Shown here piece by piece: positions 31,249 through 38,869 of a stretch of DNA of 61,697 nt (its first letter is position 1; each line of letters opens with the position of its first letter). Source of the DNA: CAZFGN01 sp964518695 (GTDB lineage Bacteria > Patescibacteriota > Minisyncoccia > UBA6257 > Colwellbacteraceae); the NCBI GenBank assembly GCA_964518695.1, contig CAZFGN010000001.1, positions 1 through 61,697 of the forward strand, written 5' to 3'. A model generated the notes under the pieces. The model was not told the DNA's origin, did not search any database, and saw nothing but the letters and a program-made list of their open reading frames with translations. A program made the translations under genes and the position numbers.

Positions 31249-33390
31249 TCAACCGAGTTTCAAAGAAAGCACTTTTGAAGTGCCGTCTCCCGACATAGTG
31301 ACGCCGTAGAGAACGTTGGCTGCTTCCATGGTCGCCCTATTATGAGTAACTATAATAAATTGAGTTTTCTTTGCAAAATCTTTTAGTAGCGCGCTAAAAC
31401 GTCTGGCATTGCTTTCATCTAGTGCCGCGTCAATCTCGTCTAAAACCAAAAAAGGAGGCGGAGAAACTGAGATAAGAGCGAAAAGCGCGGCAACAGAAAC
31501 GAGAGCGCGTTCTCCTCCAGATAATACTTCTAAACCTTTTACTTTTTTTCTCGGCAGATTAATGTTTATATAAACTCCTGTTTCTAGTTCTTCTTCGCCA
31601 TTGCCATCACTCGCACTAGCGCCATTTTCATCAACAACCTCTTCCTTAACATTATCCTTATTTTTTTCTTCGATCGTAAGCTTCGCCGTGCCTCCACCAA
31701 AGAGAAGGTGAATATATTTTGTAAACTCAACATTCATGTGATCTACAGCCGAAGTAAACTCATGACGAATTTTATAGTCCAGTTCCTTTATTAAATCCTT
31801 CAAATCGACTATGGCTTTTTCCAAATCCGTGATTTGGTTCGTAAGAAAAGTATGCCTCGTTTCCATCTCTTCATAATCTTTAACAACACTAGGATCAATA
31901 TCACCTATGGCGGAGAGCTCTCCTCTCAAACGGAACATTCTCTTTATAACTGTCTCGTCATCGGTAGGAGATTGCCCGCTCAAACTTTCTGCCGCGGAGG
32001 AAAATTCAGAAATGTTTCTACCCATTTCAGTTATCTGATCACTCAAATCTTTCATTTTTATCTCTATTCTTTCGCGCTCGAAAAGGATAGCATTCTTCTT
32101 TTCTTGAAGAGATAAAAGTTTAGTTCTCCCTTCTTCAAAGGCCATAAAAGCTTCCTTAAAGTTTGTGTTAAAACCTTTTATATTTTCCGTAAACTCTGAC
32201 TCTCTAAGTCCGATGTCCTCCAGCTCTTTTTTAATAATATCCAATTCTCCAACTAAACTAACTTTGGTATTGCTCAACTCGTCGGAAACGAGATTGTTTT
32301 TACCAAAAAGGTTCCCTATAAGGGATATAATCTTGCCTAAAGCGTCTTTTAACCTACCGATTTCGTCTTCTTTCAAAAAGTCCGTAGCGATACTTTTTAT
32401 ATCGTTTAAGGCACTTATCAGACTGGCTAATTCAAAAGTTTCCGGATTGGCGTTTAATTCCAATCGAGCTTCAATGCGACTCAATTCCTTTTCTAGAGTA
32501 AAACGACGATCTAGAAGTTCTTTTCTTTTGGCCTGAATACTTTTTATTTTCTCATTAGCAACCGGTTGGGAATTTTTGACCTTTTCAAGCTCTGACTCTA
32601 ATTTTTCAATAACCGACTCTTCGTACCCTATTTCTTTTTCTAAATCCTTGATCGGCACAATCTGTGAGAGCAAATTTTTTAGAGTTTTTAACCTACCGCC
32701 GTAAAAATCATCTTCCAACTCGCGAAGCTCTTCGGCAACTTCTTTTCTTCCCTCATACTTCGCTATTTGTTTTTTTAACATCTTCAAGTGGGGAGAGAGT
32801 TCATCTATCAGGGCCTTAGCCTTTTCTAAATTGAAACTTGTGTTTTTCAATCTACGGTTTGCTTCCGCTTTTTTAAGCTCGTACTCCTTCAGCCCTAAAA
32901 TCTCTTCGATCATCTGGCGTCTCTCAAAGGGGGTAGCATTTATGAAGATATCACTCTCTCCTTGACTTACTATATTCATGCCCCTCGCGCCCATTCGAGA
33001 ACGGGCAAAGAAATCTATAATATCCTTGAGGCGCACTTCAGACTTGTTAAGAAATATCTGCGATTCGCCATCTCTTGAAACGCGCCTTCCAATAGAGACT
33101 TCTTTGTAATCAACCGGGAAAAAACCTGAAGAATTATCAAAAATAAGCGATGCTTGGGCTAAGCCAAGGCGAGGCCTGTCCTTGGTACCAGCGAAAATCA
33201 GATCTTCCAGTTTACCTCCCCTCAAGTTACGAGTATCTCTTTCACCTAAAAGCCACCTAATCGCGTCAGTAATGTTGGATTTACCAGAACCATTAGGTCC
33301 TACTACGGCCGTTACACCGTGACTTAAATCCAAATTTACCTTATCAGCGAATGATTTGAATCCCTGAAGTTCGAGTCGTTTCAAAAACAT
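31249..33390 (-). CDS. smc: SMC-family chromosome ATPase, short form without a recognisable hinge
   Basis: ABC-type ATPase of the SMC family. The N-terminus has FLKRLELQGFKSFADK and Walker A GPNGSGKSN (31-39). The C-terminal head has the signature VLSGGERALVSVAALFA (about 621-637) and Walker B FLVLDEIDAALDESN (about 647-661). Between the heads are two coiled-coil stretches, but the middle (about 330-385: SLISALNDIKSIATDF, then GKIISLIGNLFGKNN) does not look like the ~150-residue glycine-rich hinge. Total length is 713 against 1,150-1,200 for canonical SMC. Low-complexity acidic insert near 580-600 (DENGASASDGNGEEE). scpA/scpB are not adjacent. Confidence 0.9.
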   Translation of the reverse strand: MFLKRLELQGFKSFADKVNLDLSHGVTAVVGPNGSGKSNITDAIRWLLGERDTRNLRGGKLEDLIFAGTKDRPRLGLAQASLIFDNSSGFFPVDYKEVSIGRRVSRDGESQIFLNKSEVRLKDIIDFFARSRMGARGMNIVSQGESDIFINATPFERRQMIEEILGLKEYELKKAEANRRLKNTSFNLEKAKALIDELSPHLKMLKKQIAKYEGRKEVAEELRELEDDFYGGRLKTLKNLLSQIVPIKDLEKEIGYEESVIEKLESELEKVKNSQPVANEKIKSIQAKRKELLDRRFTLEKELSRIEARLELNANPETFELASLISALNDIKSIATDFLKEDEIGRLKDALGKIISLIGNLFGKNNLVSDELSNTKVSLVGELDIIKKELEDIGLRESEFTENIKGFNTNFKEAFMAFEEGRTKLLSLQEKKNAILFERERIEIKMKDLSDQITEMGRNISEFSSAAESLSGQSPTDDETVIKRMFRLRGELSAIGDIDPSVVKDYEEMETRHTFLTNQITDLEKAIVDLKDLIKELDYKIRHEFTSAVDHMNVEFTKYIHLLFGGGTAKLTIEEKNKDNVKEEVVDENGASASDGNGEEELETGVYININLPRKKVKGLEVLSGGERALVSVAALFALISVSPPPFLVLDEIDAALDESNARRFSALLKDFAKKTQFIIVTHNRATMEAANVLYGVTMSGDGTSKVLSLKLG

Positions 33391-33394
33391 AATT

Positions 33395-33423
33395 CTATAC
33401 TAATATTTTCGGTTACTATACTA
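33395..33423. repeat. Direct repeat CTATACTA upstream of smc
   Basis: Two CTATACTA copies start 21 nt apart (33395-33402, 33416-33423) directly before the smc ATG. The same octamer flanks the CCGATCGG palindromes. On the minus strand it reads TAGTATAG and supplies -10-like hexamers. Confidence 0.55.
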
Positions 33424-33488
33424 TCATAAAAAGAAAGAGTGACCTAGAGAACTTTGGCCACACGCCTTGGAATATCAGAGCTTTTTTT

Positions 33489-33641
33489 CTAAAAGTCTGT
33501 GTTTTGCGTGATGTAGCTGTCGCCTGCAAATCCTCCGCCGCCACCTCCGCCAGCCCTGAATCCTCCTGTCGCCCCTCCCGCGCTTCCCGCGACGCTGATA
33601 CCACCTGCTGTTGTGAAATTCCAAGCTCCACCGGATTCTAT
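33489..33641 (-). pseudogene. Glycine-rich C-terminal fragment, in frame directly after the rnc stop
   Basis: Fifty codons after the rnc TAA, in the same frame, read ESGGAWNFTTAGG, then GSAGGATGGFRAGGGGGGF, then GDSYITQNTDF and a TAG. There is no start codon. The composition and the ending resemble the C-terminus of the glycine-rich protein at 60583 (which ends EVLVTPNTFFQ). It is most simply the 3' remnant of such a gene left by a deletion; a read-through extension of RNase III is possible but less likely. Confidence 0.6.
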
Positions 33642-34328
33642 TTACCTATTACCTATTAGTTTCTCCGCAGCCTGCAGCTCAGCATTTTGTTTAGAGTTAC
33701 CTACCCCCTCCGACTTTAGCTCTTCTCCAAAATATAGACCAACTTTAAATATCCGTTGATGAGCCGGTCCTGACTCGCTCATAACTTTATAAGTTGGCGT
33801 TAAGCCATACTTATCTTGGGCAATTTCTTGGATTAAACTTTTGGCATCTTTGGCACCATTTTTAACCACTTCTTCCAAATGTTTCAGAATAAATGAACGA
33901 ACGAATTTGCGGGTAACGTTATATCCACTATCAAGATATAATGCTCCTATCAAGGCCTCGAGACAATCACCTAAGATGGTTTCCCCACCGCCGGAAGAAA
34001 TTTCCTTAAATTCTCCATGAGACGTCAGAATTTCTTCCGTGAGACCCACTTCCCTCGCCACTCTGCTTAACATCTTTGAGTTAACTAAAGCTGCCCTATA
34101 AACAGTAAGTTCACCTTCTTCTTTCTCGGGAAAACGCGCGAACAAATCTTCCGTAACCGAAAGTTCCAGAACAGCATCACCTAAAAACTCCAATCTTTCA
34201 TTATTTCTAAAAGACCACTTTGGATTTTCGTTCAAATAAGAACGGTGAGTCAGAGCTTCATGGAACAGCTCCGGTTTATTAAACTTAACACCAAGTTTTT
34301 TTTCTAAATTGTTAAAATTGTGCGCCAT
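33642..34328 (-). CDS. rnc: Ribonuclease III
   Basis: Double-strand RNA endonuclease. The catalytic signature NERLEFLGDAVLEL is at about 38-51, and the second metal-binding site is in GDCLEALIGALYLD. The C-terminal dsRBD has DAKSLIQEIAQDKYGLTPTY and ends QNAELQAAEKLIG. An upstream TTG at 34337 is in frame, but the ATG at 34328 (MAHNFNN) is preferred. 228 aa, full length. Confidence 0.96.
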   Translation of the reverse strand: MAHNFNNLEKKLGVKFNKPELFHEALTHRSYLNENPKWSFRNNERLEFLGDAVLELSVTEDLFARFPEKEEGELTVYRAALVNSKMLSRVAREVGLTEEILTSHGEFKEISSGGGETILGDCLEALIGALYLDSGYNVTRKFVRSFILKHLEEVVKNGAKDAKSLIQEIAQDKYGLTPTYKVMSESGPAHQRIFKVGLYFGEELKSEGVGNSKQNAELQAAEKLIGNR

Positions 34329-34335
34329 ATTTGTC

Positions 34336-34430
34336 AATTTCTAATTGATCTAATTTCTAATTGAATTTCAAGTATTGGGATTTAGAAATTTGGATCTAAT
34401 TAGAAATTAGATATTAGGATTTAGAAATTT
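34336..34430. repeat. Short direct repeats between rnc and nusB
   Basis: AATTTCTAATTGA occurs at 34336-34348 and 34352-34364. GGATTTAGAAATTT occurs at 34378-34391 and again at 34417-34430, where it overlaps the last codons of nusB. The stretch is very AT-rich and non-coding up to 34413. Confidence 0.65.
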
Positions 34431-34869
34431 CGCGGCTTGGGCTTTGGTCCGGCTCGCCTATTTCTCGATAAATAGTTCCCAAAACACCGTTTATGAATTT
34501 ACCAGAATTCTGTCCGCCGTAAGTTTTGGCTAGCTCAATAGCTTCGTTGATAGCGACTCGGGGAGGCACCTCTTTGCGATCAGCAAATAAAAGTTCATAG
34601 AGACCTAAACGCAGGACATTTCTATCTACTATTGCAAGTTGACTGACCGGCCACTCTGGGGCTGACTTAGCAATTATCTTATCTAACTCGTCGATTTTCT
34701 CTTTTACTCCCTCGGCAAGTTTTAGAGTAAACTCTTTTTCGTGAAAACCGGGCGCGAACTCTTTCAAGTTTTGTTCTACAGATTTTTTTAAATCAATAGA
34801 GCGATCATAAAAATCCCACTCGTATAAAGATTGCAATACTACAGCTCTACCGAGTTGTCTAGCTGCCAT
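34414..34869 (-). CDS. nusB: Transcription antitermination protein NusB
   Basis: 151-aa all-helical protein: RQLGRAVVLQSLYEWDFYDRS is the N-terminal NusB motif, LAIVDRNVLRLGLYELLF the central one, and PPRVAINEAIELAKTYGGQNSGKFINGVLG the C-terminal signature. It functions with NusE (S10) in rRNA antitermination. The last five codons overlap a repeat. Confidence 0.95.
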   Translation of the reverse strand: MAARQLGRAVVLQSLYEWDFYDRSIDLKKSVEQNLKEFAPGFHEKEFTLKLAEGVKEKIDELDKIIAKSAPEWPVSQLAIVDRNVLRLGLYELLFADRKEVPPRVAINEAIELAKTYGGQNSGKFINGVLGTIYREIGEPDQSPSREISKS

Positions 34870-34872
34870 TTT

Positions 34873-35040
34873 CTATTTCGATTTAGATGGATAATAACCG
34901 CAGTGCCTGCAAGCTCTATGTGGTAATACAGCTGATTTACACTGGGAGCAAAGAGAAAGTTTTACAGGCTTTTTAGCCAAGTGGCTACGCCGCCTTCCTG
35001 TCTTCGATTTAGTATGATGTTTTACCGGTACGCCACCCAT
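34873..35040 (-). CDS. rpmF: 50S ribosomal protein L32
   Basis: 55 aa: MGGVPVKHHTKSKTGRRRSH is the L32 start (usual MAVPKxKxSKSRRxxRRSH). It is followed by the zinc-ribbon cysteines CSQC and CRHCG. It ends 3 nt before nusB. A heptad repeat array ends 9 nt before its start codon. Confidence 0.93.
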   Translation of the reverse strand: MGGVPVKHHTKSKTGRRRSHLAKKPVKLSLCSQCKSAVLPHRACRHCGYYPSKSK

Positions 35041-35049
35041 GTTTAAAAG

Positions 35050-35070
35050 TATATGGTATATAGTATTGAT
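35050..35070. repeat. TATNNAG heptad array upstream of rpmF
   Basis: Plus-strand units TATATGG, TATATAG, TATTGAT lie between rnhB and rpmF. The minus strand offers TATACT as a -10 box 7 nt from the ATG. Confidence 0.6.
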
Positions 35071-35086
35071 TATTTAGCAGTAATAG

Positions 35087-35668
35087 TCAATGTATTTTGA
35101 AGGTGCATCGATGAACATTGGAGATGCCATATTTTTTTATAGCTCTTAAATGACGTTTGGTTCCATATCCTTTATGTATATTAAAACCGTATTTAGGATA
35201 AAGTTTGTGCAATTTAACCATATATTTATCACGAGTAACTTTGGCTACAATAGAAGCTAACTTGATAGCGTTTATCTTTTCATCGCCCTTGATGATGGAA
35301 TTTGGAATATGGAATTTGAGATTTAGGGATTTTGACAAGGACAATCCAGCATCGAGAAATATCTTATAGTTTTCGGTTTTGAACTTTGAATTTTTAATTA
35401 ATTTAATGAAAGCGCGGGTCGCGGCCAGATTAGCAGAGGCGGAAATATTTATTTCATCAATTTTTTTAGGGGTAACTCTGCAGACGGCATAAAAAATTTC
35501 CTTTTCACTTTTTATAACTCGAAACCACTGTTCTCTGGCTTTAGGCGAAAGTTTTTTAGAATCGCGCAGATTTTTAAAACGTTTCTTTACCGACAAGGCA
35601 ACAGCCGCCACCATTACCGGTCCAGCTAAAGAACCGCGTCCCACTTCATCAATGCCGATAATGTACAT
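35087..35668 (-). CDS. rnhB: Ribonuclease HII
   Basis: Removes RNA from RNA-DNA hybrids and misinserted ribonucleotides. The catalytic Asp-Glu pair is in YIIGIDEVGRGSLAGP (about 2-17), the next acidic residue in KIFLDAGLSLS, and the last motif in INAIKLASIVAKVTRDK. 193 aa, full length. It is divergent from dnaE across 33 nt. Confidence 0.95.
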   Translation of the reverse strand: MYIIGIDEVGRGSLAGPVMVAAVALSVKKRFKNLRDSKKLSPKAREQWFRVIKSEKEIFYAVCRVTPKKIDEINISASANLAATRAFIKLIKNSKFKTENYKIFLDAGLSLSKSLNLKFHIPNSIIKGDEKINAIKLASIVAKVTRDKYMVKLHKLYPKYGFNIHKGYGTKRHLRAIKKYGISNVHRCTFKIH

Positions 35669-35685
35669 AAGGGTAATTTACAGTT

Positions 35686-35691
35686 TATAAT
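35686..35691 (+). promoter_or_regulatory. -10 element of dnaE
   Basis: Perfect TATAAT ending 10 nt before the dnaE ATG; a weak -35 TGTACA lies 18 nt upstream. The predicted leader is 3-4 nt. Confidence 0.5.
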
Positions 35692-35701
35692 ATCATGAAT
35701 T

Positions 35702-38700
35702 ATGTCTAAGTTTGTCCACCTCCATACCCATAGCCATTATTCCCTTCTTGATGGACTATCGAAAATAGAAGCCTTGGTCAAAAGAACCAAAGAGCTGGGG
35801 ATGGATGCTTTAGCTATAACTGACCATGGCAATCTTTACGGAGCAGTAGAGTTTTATAAAAAGGCTAAGGAAGCGGGCGTAAAACCCATAATCGGTTTGG
35901 AAACTTATGTCGCCAAAAACTCGCGTCTTTCCAAGATACCCAAAATTGATTCTGTAAGATACCACTTAACGCTTCTCGTCAAAAACGAAATTGGTTACAA
36001 AAATCTGGTTCGACTTTTAACGGCTTCGCATTTGGAAGGATTTTACTACAAACCAAGAATAGACAAGGAAATTTTAGAAAAATATCACGAAGGCATTATT
36101 TGTCTTTCTGGTTGTTTCTCCGGAGAGATAGGGAAACTTATATCATCCGGCAATATGAAAGAAGTCGAGGAAGTTGCTTCATATTACAAAAATATATTCC
36201 GCGAAGATTATTATCTGGAGATACAATCACATTCTCCGGAACTTCATGAAGGGCTTATTGTTTTATCAAAGAAACTTAATATACCACTCGTAGCCACACA
36301 AGATTCGCACTATCTCTTGGCAGAGGATAAACCGGTGCATGAAGTTCTCTTGGCTGTCCAAACTGGTAGCCATCTCGATAATGAAGACAGATTCACGTTC
36401 AATGACGCTAGGGCCTACTTTAAAAGCCCGGAAGAAATGGCGGAAGACTTTAAAGATCTGCCGGAAGCGATAGAAAACACGTCTGTTATCGCCGACAAAT
36501 GCAATTTTGAATTCAAACTCGGGCAAACTCTTTTGCCTAAATATGAAGTTCCCGGAGGGGGCGATATTAGTGAGTATTTAAGAAGGCTTGCTCTGGAAAA
36601 GTTAGAATCACGAGTACCTAATGTAACTGATGAATTCAAGGATAGATTGGACTATGAACTTGATGTTATAGAAAAAACAGGGTTCGCCGATTATTTCTTA
36701 ATAGTGCAAGACTTAGTAAACTGGGCTAAAAACCACGGTATAGTGGTGGGACCAGGTCGTGGCTCGGCAGCCGGAAGTTTAGTTTCGTTCGTGTTGGGGA
36801 TAACTGATGTGGATCCTATAAAATATAACCTCCTTTTTGAGAGATTTTTGAACCCAGAGAGAATCTCCATGCCTGATATTGACATTGATTTTGCTGATCA
36901 ACGTCGCGATGAAGTCTTGGGATACATCAAAGATAAATATGGAGATGACAAGGTGGCCCAGATTATAACTTTTGGGACTATGGCGGCACGGGCAGCGGTG
37001 CGTGATGCCGGACGTGCCATGGGAGTCGCCTACTCTTTCTGCGATGAGATAGCCAAGCTTATTCCTTTCCATGTTTCTACGGAAAAAGGGACTAATTTAC
37101 CTAACGATTTAAAAACAGTGACCGAACTCAAAGAGCGCTACGAGAAAGATCCAGAAGCTAAGAAACTTCTTGATATGGCAATGTCGCTTGAGGGCGTAGT
37201 AAGGCACGCCTCGACGCATGCTTGCGGAGTGGTAATCTCTCCAGAACCCTTGACCGAATACATGCCCCTGCAGCGCTCTCCGCAAGATGAAACAGCGATT
37301 ATCACTCAGTTCGAAATGCATAGCGTAGACGACTTGGGGCTTCTTAAAATAGATCTTTTGGGACTTCGCAATCTTACGATCATTGAAGAAACTCTGCGCC
37401 TTATAAAAGAAACCGGGCATGCAGATATAAAGATCTCCGAAATTCCATTAGATGACAAAAAAACTTTTGAAGTTTTACAAACCGGAGAAACCACTGGCGT
37501 GTTTCAATTTGAGTCCTCCGGTATGCGCCGTTATATGAAAGACCTGAAACCAACAGAGCTGGAGGATTTGACAGCGCTTGTCGCTTTGTTTCGTCCTGGA
37601 CCAATGGAACTTATCCCGTCTTTTATCGCGAGAAAGTTCGGCAGAGAAAAAGTAGATTATCTTCATCCCCGACTGGAACCGATACTTAAGAATACTTATG
37701 GTGTAGGCGTCTACCAGGAACAGATGATGAGAATCGCAAGGGACTTAGCGGGGTTTACTTTAGCAGAAGCTGATACTTTGAGAAAAGCAATCGGTAAAAA
37801 GATAAAATCGTTACTTGACTCACAAAAAGAGAAGTTGACTAGCGGTATGATTAGGAATGGTATAGATAAAACGACGGCTGAAAAAATCTGGGAACTTTTT
37901 CCGCCTTTCGCAAGGTATGGTTTCAACCGCTCTCACGCGGTCTGTTACGCTCTTATCGGTTACCAAACTGCCTATCTTAAGGCGAACTATCCCGTGGAAT
38001 ATATGACCGCGCTTTTGAATAACGCCTCGGGCGATGTTGAAAGAATTTCTTTTTTGGTTAATGAAGCGAGGAGAGTAAATATTAAAGTTTTACCACCGGA
38101 TGTGAACGCAAGTGTAGCGCAATTTGTATCCGAAGGTGAAAACGTCCGTTTCGGCATCATGGCCATTAAGAACATCGGCGCTCATATTACAAATATGCTA
38201 GTTAACGAGAGAATGAGAGGTGGCCCTTATCAAAGTCTATCTGACCTTATCACTAGGATCCAAGATCGAGACCTGAATAAAAAATCACTGGAGGCCCTGA
38301 CTAAGAGCGGGGCGCTAGACTCATTGGGCATCGAAAGAATGGCAACATTAAAAAGCATCGAGGACGTTCTCAAATTTGGCAATGGCGTTAAACGTCAAAA
38401 CGGCAATTCACAAACTAATCTTTTTGGAAATTTTGCGCCGCCGGAGATAAAACTGCAAAAAACAGAACCGGCCTCAAAGTTAGAACAACTTTCTTGGGAA
38501 AAAGAGCTTCTTGGACTTTATGTAACCGAACACCCGTTAAAAGATTTTTTATCAAAAATGGAATATAGCGGCAAGAAGTTACCAGCCATCAGAGAAACTT
38601 ATGAACTTAAAAATGAAGGTAAAAACATAACTACTTATGGAATTGTTTCATCGATACAGCAGAAAACGACAAAGAACGGTAGCCGGATGATTTTTGCCAA

Positions 38701-38869
38701 AATCGAAGATTTAAACGATACTGTAGAGGTCCTTGTATTCAGTGATATTTTAGAAAAAGACCCGTCTGTTTGGAAAGAAGGTAATATTCTTCAAATCACA
38801 GGACGCATTTCAAGAAAAAACGGCGAACCCAAGATTCTATGCAACGAAGTCAAAAAATTAGCTCTCTAG
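35702..38869 (+). CDS. dnaE: DNA polymerase III alpha subunit DnaE
   Basis: Replicative polymerase of the C family, DnaE1 layout, 1055 aa. The PHP domain begins FVHLHTHSHYSLLDG (about 4-18). The palm catalytic aspartates are in MPDIDIDFADQRRDEVL (about 397-413). Fingers and beta-clamp motifs follow, and the OB-fold region near 980-1050 begins TTYGIVSSIQQKT. It is about 100 residues shorter than E. coli DnaE, chiefly at the C-terminal tau-binding end. First gene of the only plus-strand run before 47 kb. Confidence 0.97.
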   Translation: MSKFVHLHTHSHYSLLDGLSKIEALVKRTKELGMDALAITDHGNLYGAVEFYKKAKEAGVKPIIGLETYVAKNSRLSKIPKIDSVRYHLTLLVKNEIGYKNLVRLLTASHLEGFYYKPRIDKEILEKYHEGIICLSGCFSGEIGKLISSGNMKEVEEVASYYKNIFREDYYLEIQSHSPELHEGLIVLSKKLNIPLVATQDSHYLLAEDKPVHEVLLAVQTGSHLDNEDRFTFNDARAYFKSPEEMAEDFKDLPEAIENTSVIADKCNFEFKLGQTLLPKYEVPGGGDISEYLRRLALEKLESRVPNVTDEFKDRLDYELDVIEKTGFADYFLIVQDLVNWAKNHGIVVGPGRGSAAGSLVSFVLGITDVDPIKYNLLFERFLNPERISMPDIDIDFADQRRDEVLGYIKDKYGDDKVAQIITFGTMAARAAVRDAGRAMGVAYSFCDEIAKLIPFHVSTEKGTNLPNDLKTVTELKERYEKDPEAKKLLDMAMSLEGVVRHASTHACGVVISPEPLTEYMPLQRSPQDETAIITQFEMHSVDDLGLLKIDLLGLRNLTIIEETLRLIKETGHADIKISEIPLDDKKTFEVLQTGETTGVFQFESSGMRRYMKDLKPTELEDLTALVALFRPGPMELIPSFIARKFGREKVDYLHPRLEPILKNTYGVGVYQEQMMRIARDLAGFTLAEADTLRKAIGKKIKSLLDSQKEKLTSGMIRNGIDKTTAEKIWELFPPFARYGFNRSHAVCYALIGYQTAYLKANYPVEYMTALLNNASGDVERISFLVNEARRVNIKVLPPDVNASVAQFVSEGENVRFGIMAIKNIGAHITNMLVNERMRGGPYQSLSDLITRIQDRDLNKKSLEALTKSGALDSLGIERMATLKSIEDVLKFGNGVKRQNGNSQTNLFGNFAPPEIKLQKTEPASKLEQLSWEKELLGLYVTEHPLKDFLSKMEYSGKKLPAIRETYELKNEGKNITTYGIVSSIQQKTTKNGSRMIFAKIEDLNDTVEVLVFSDILEKDPSVWKEGNILQITGRISRKNGEPKILCNEVKKLAL

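Noticed and set aside
33416..33631. A 71-aa minus-strand frame with a start codon between smc and rnc
   Set aside because: It is out of frame with the Gly-rich segment, has an Arg/Gln/Glu composition typical of a frame-shifted GC-rich repeat, and no family resemblance. The in-frame Gly-rich remnant explains the DNA better.
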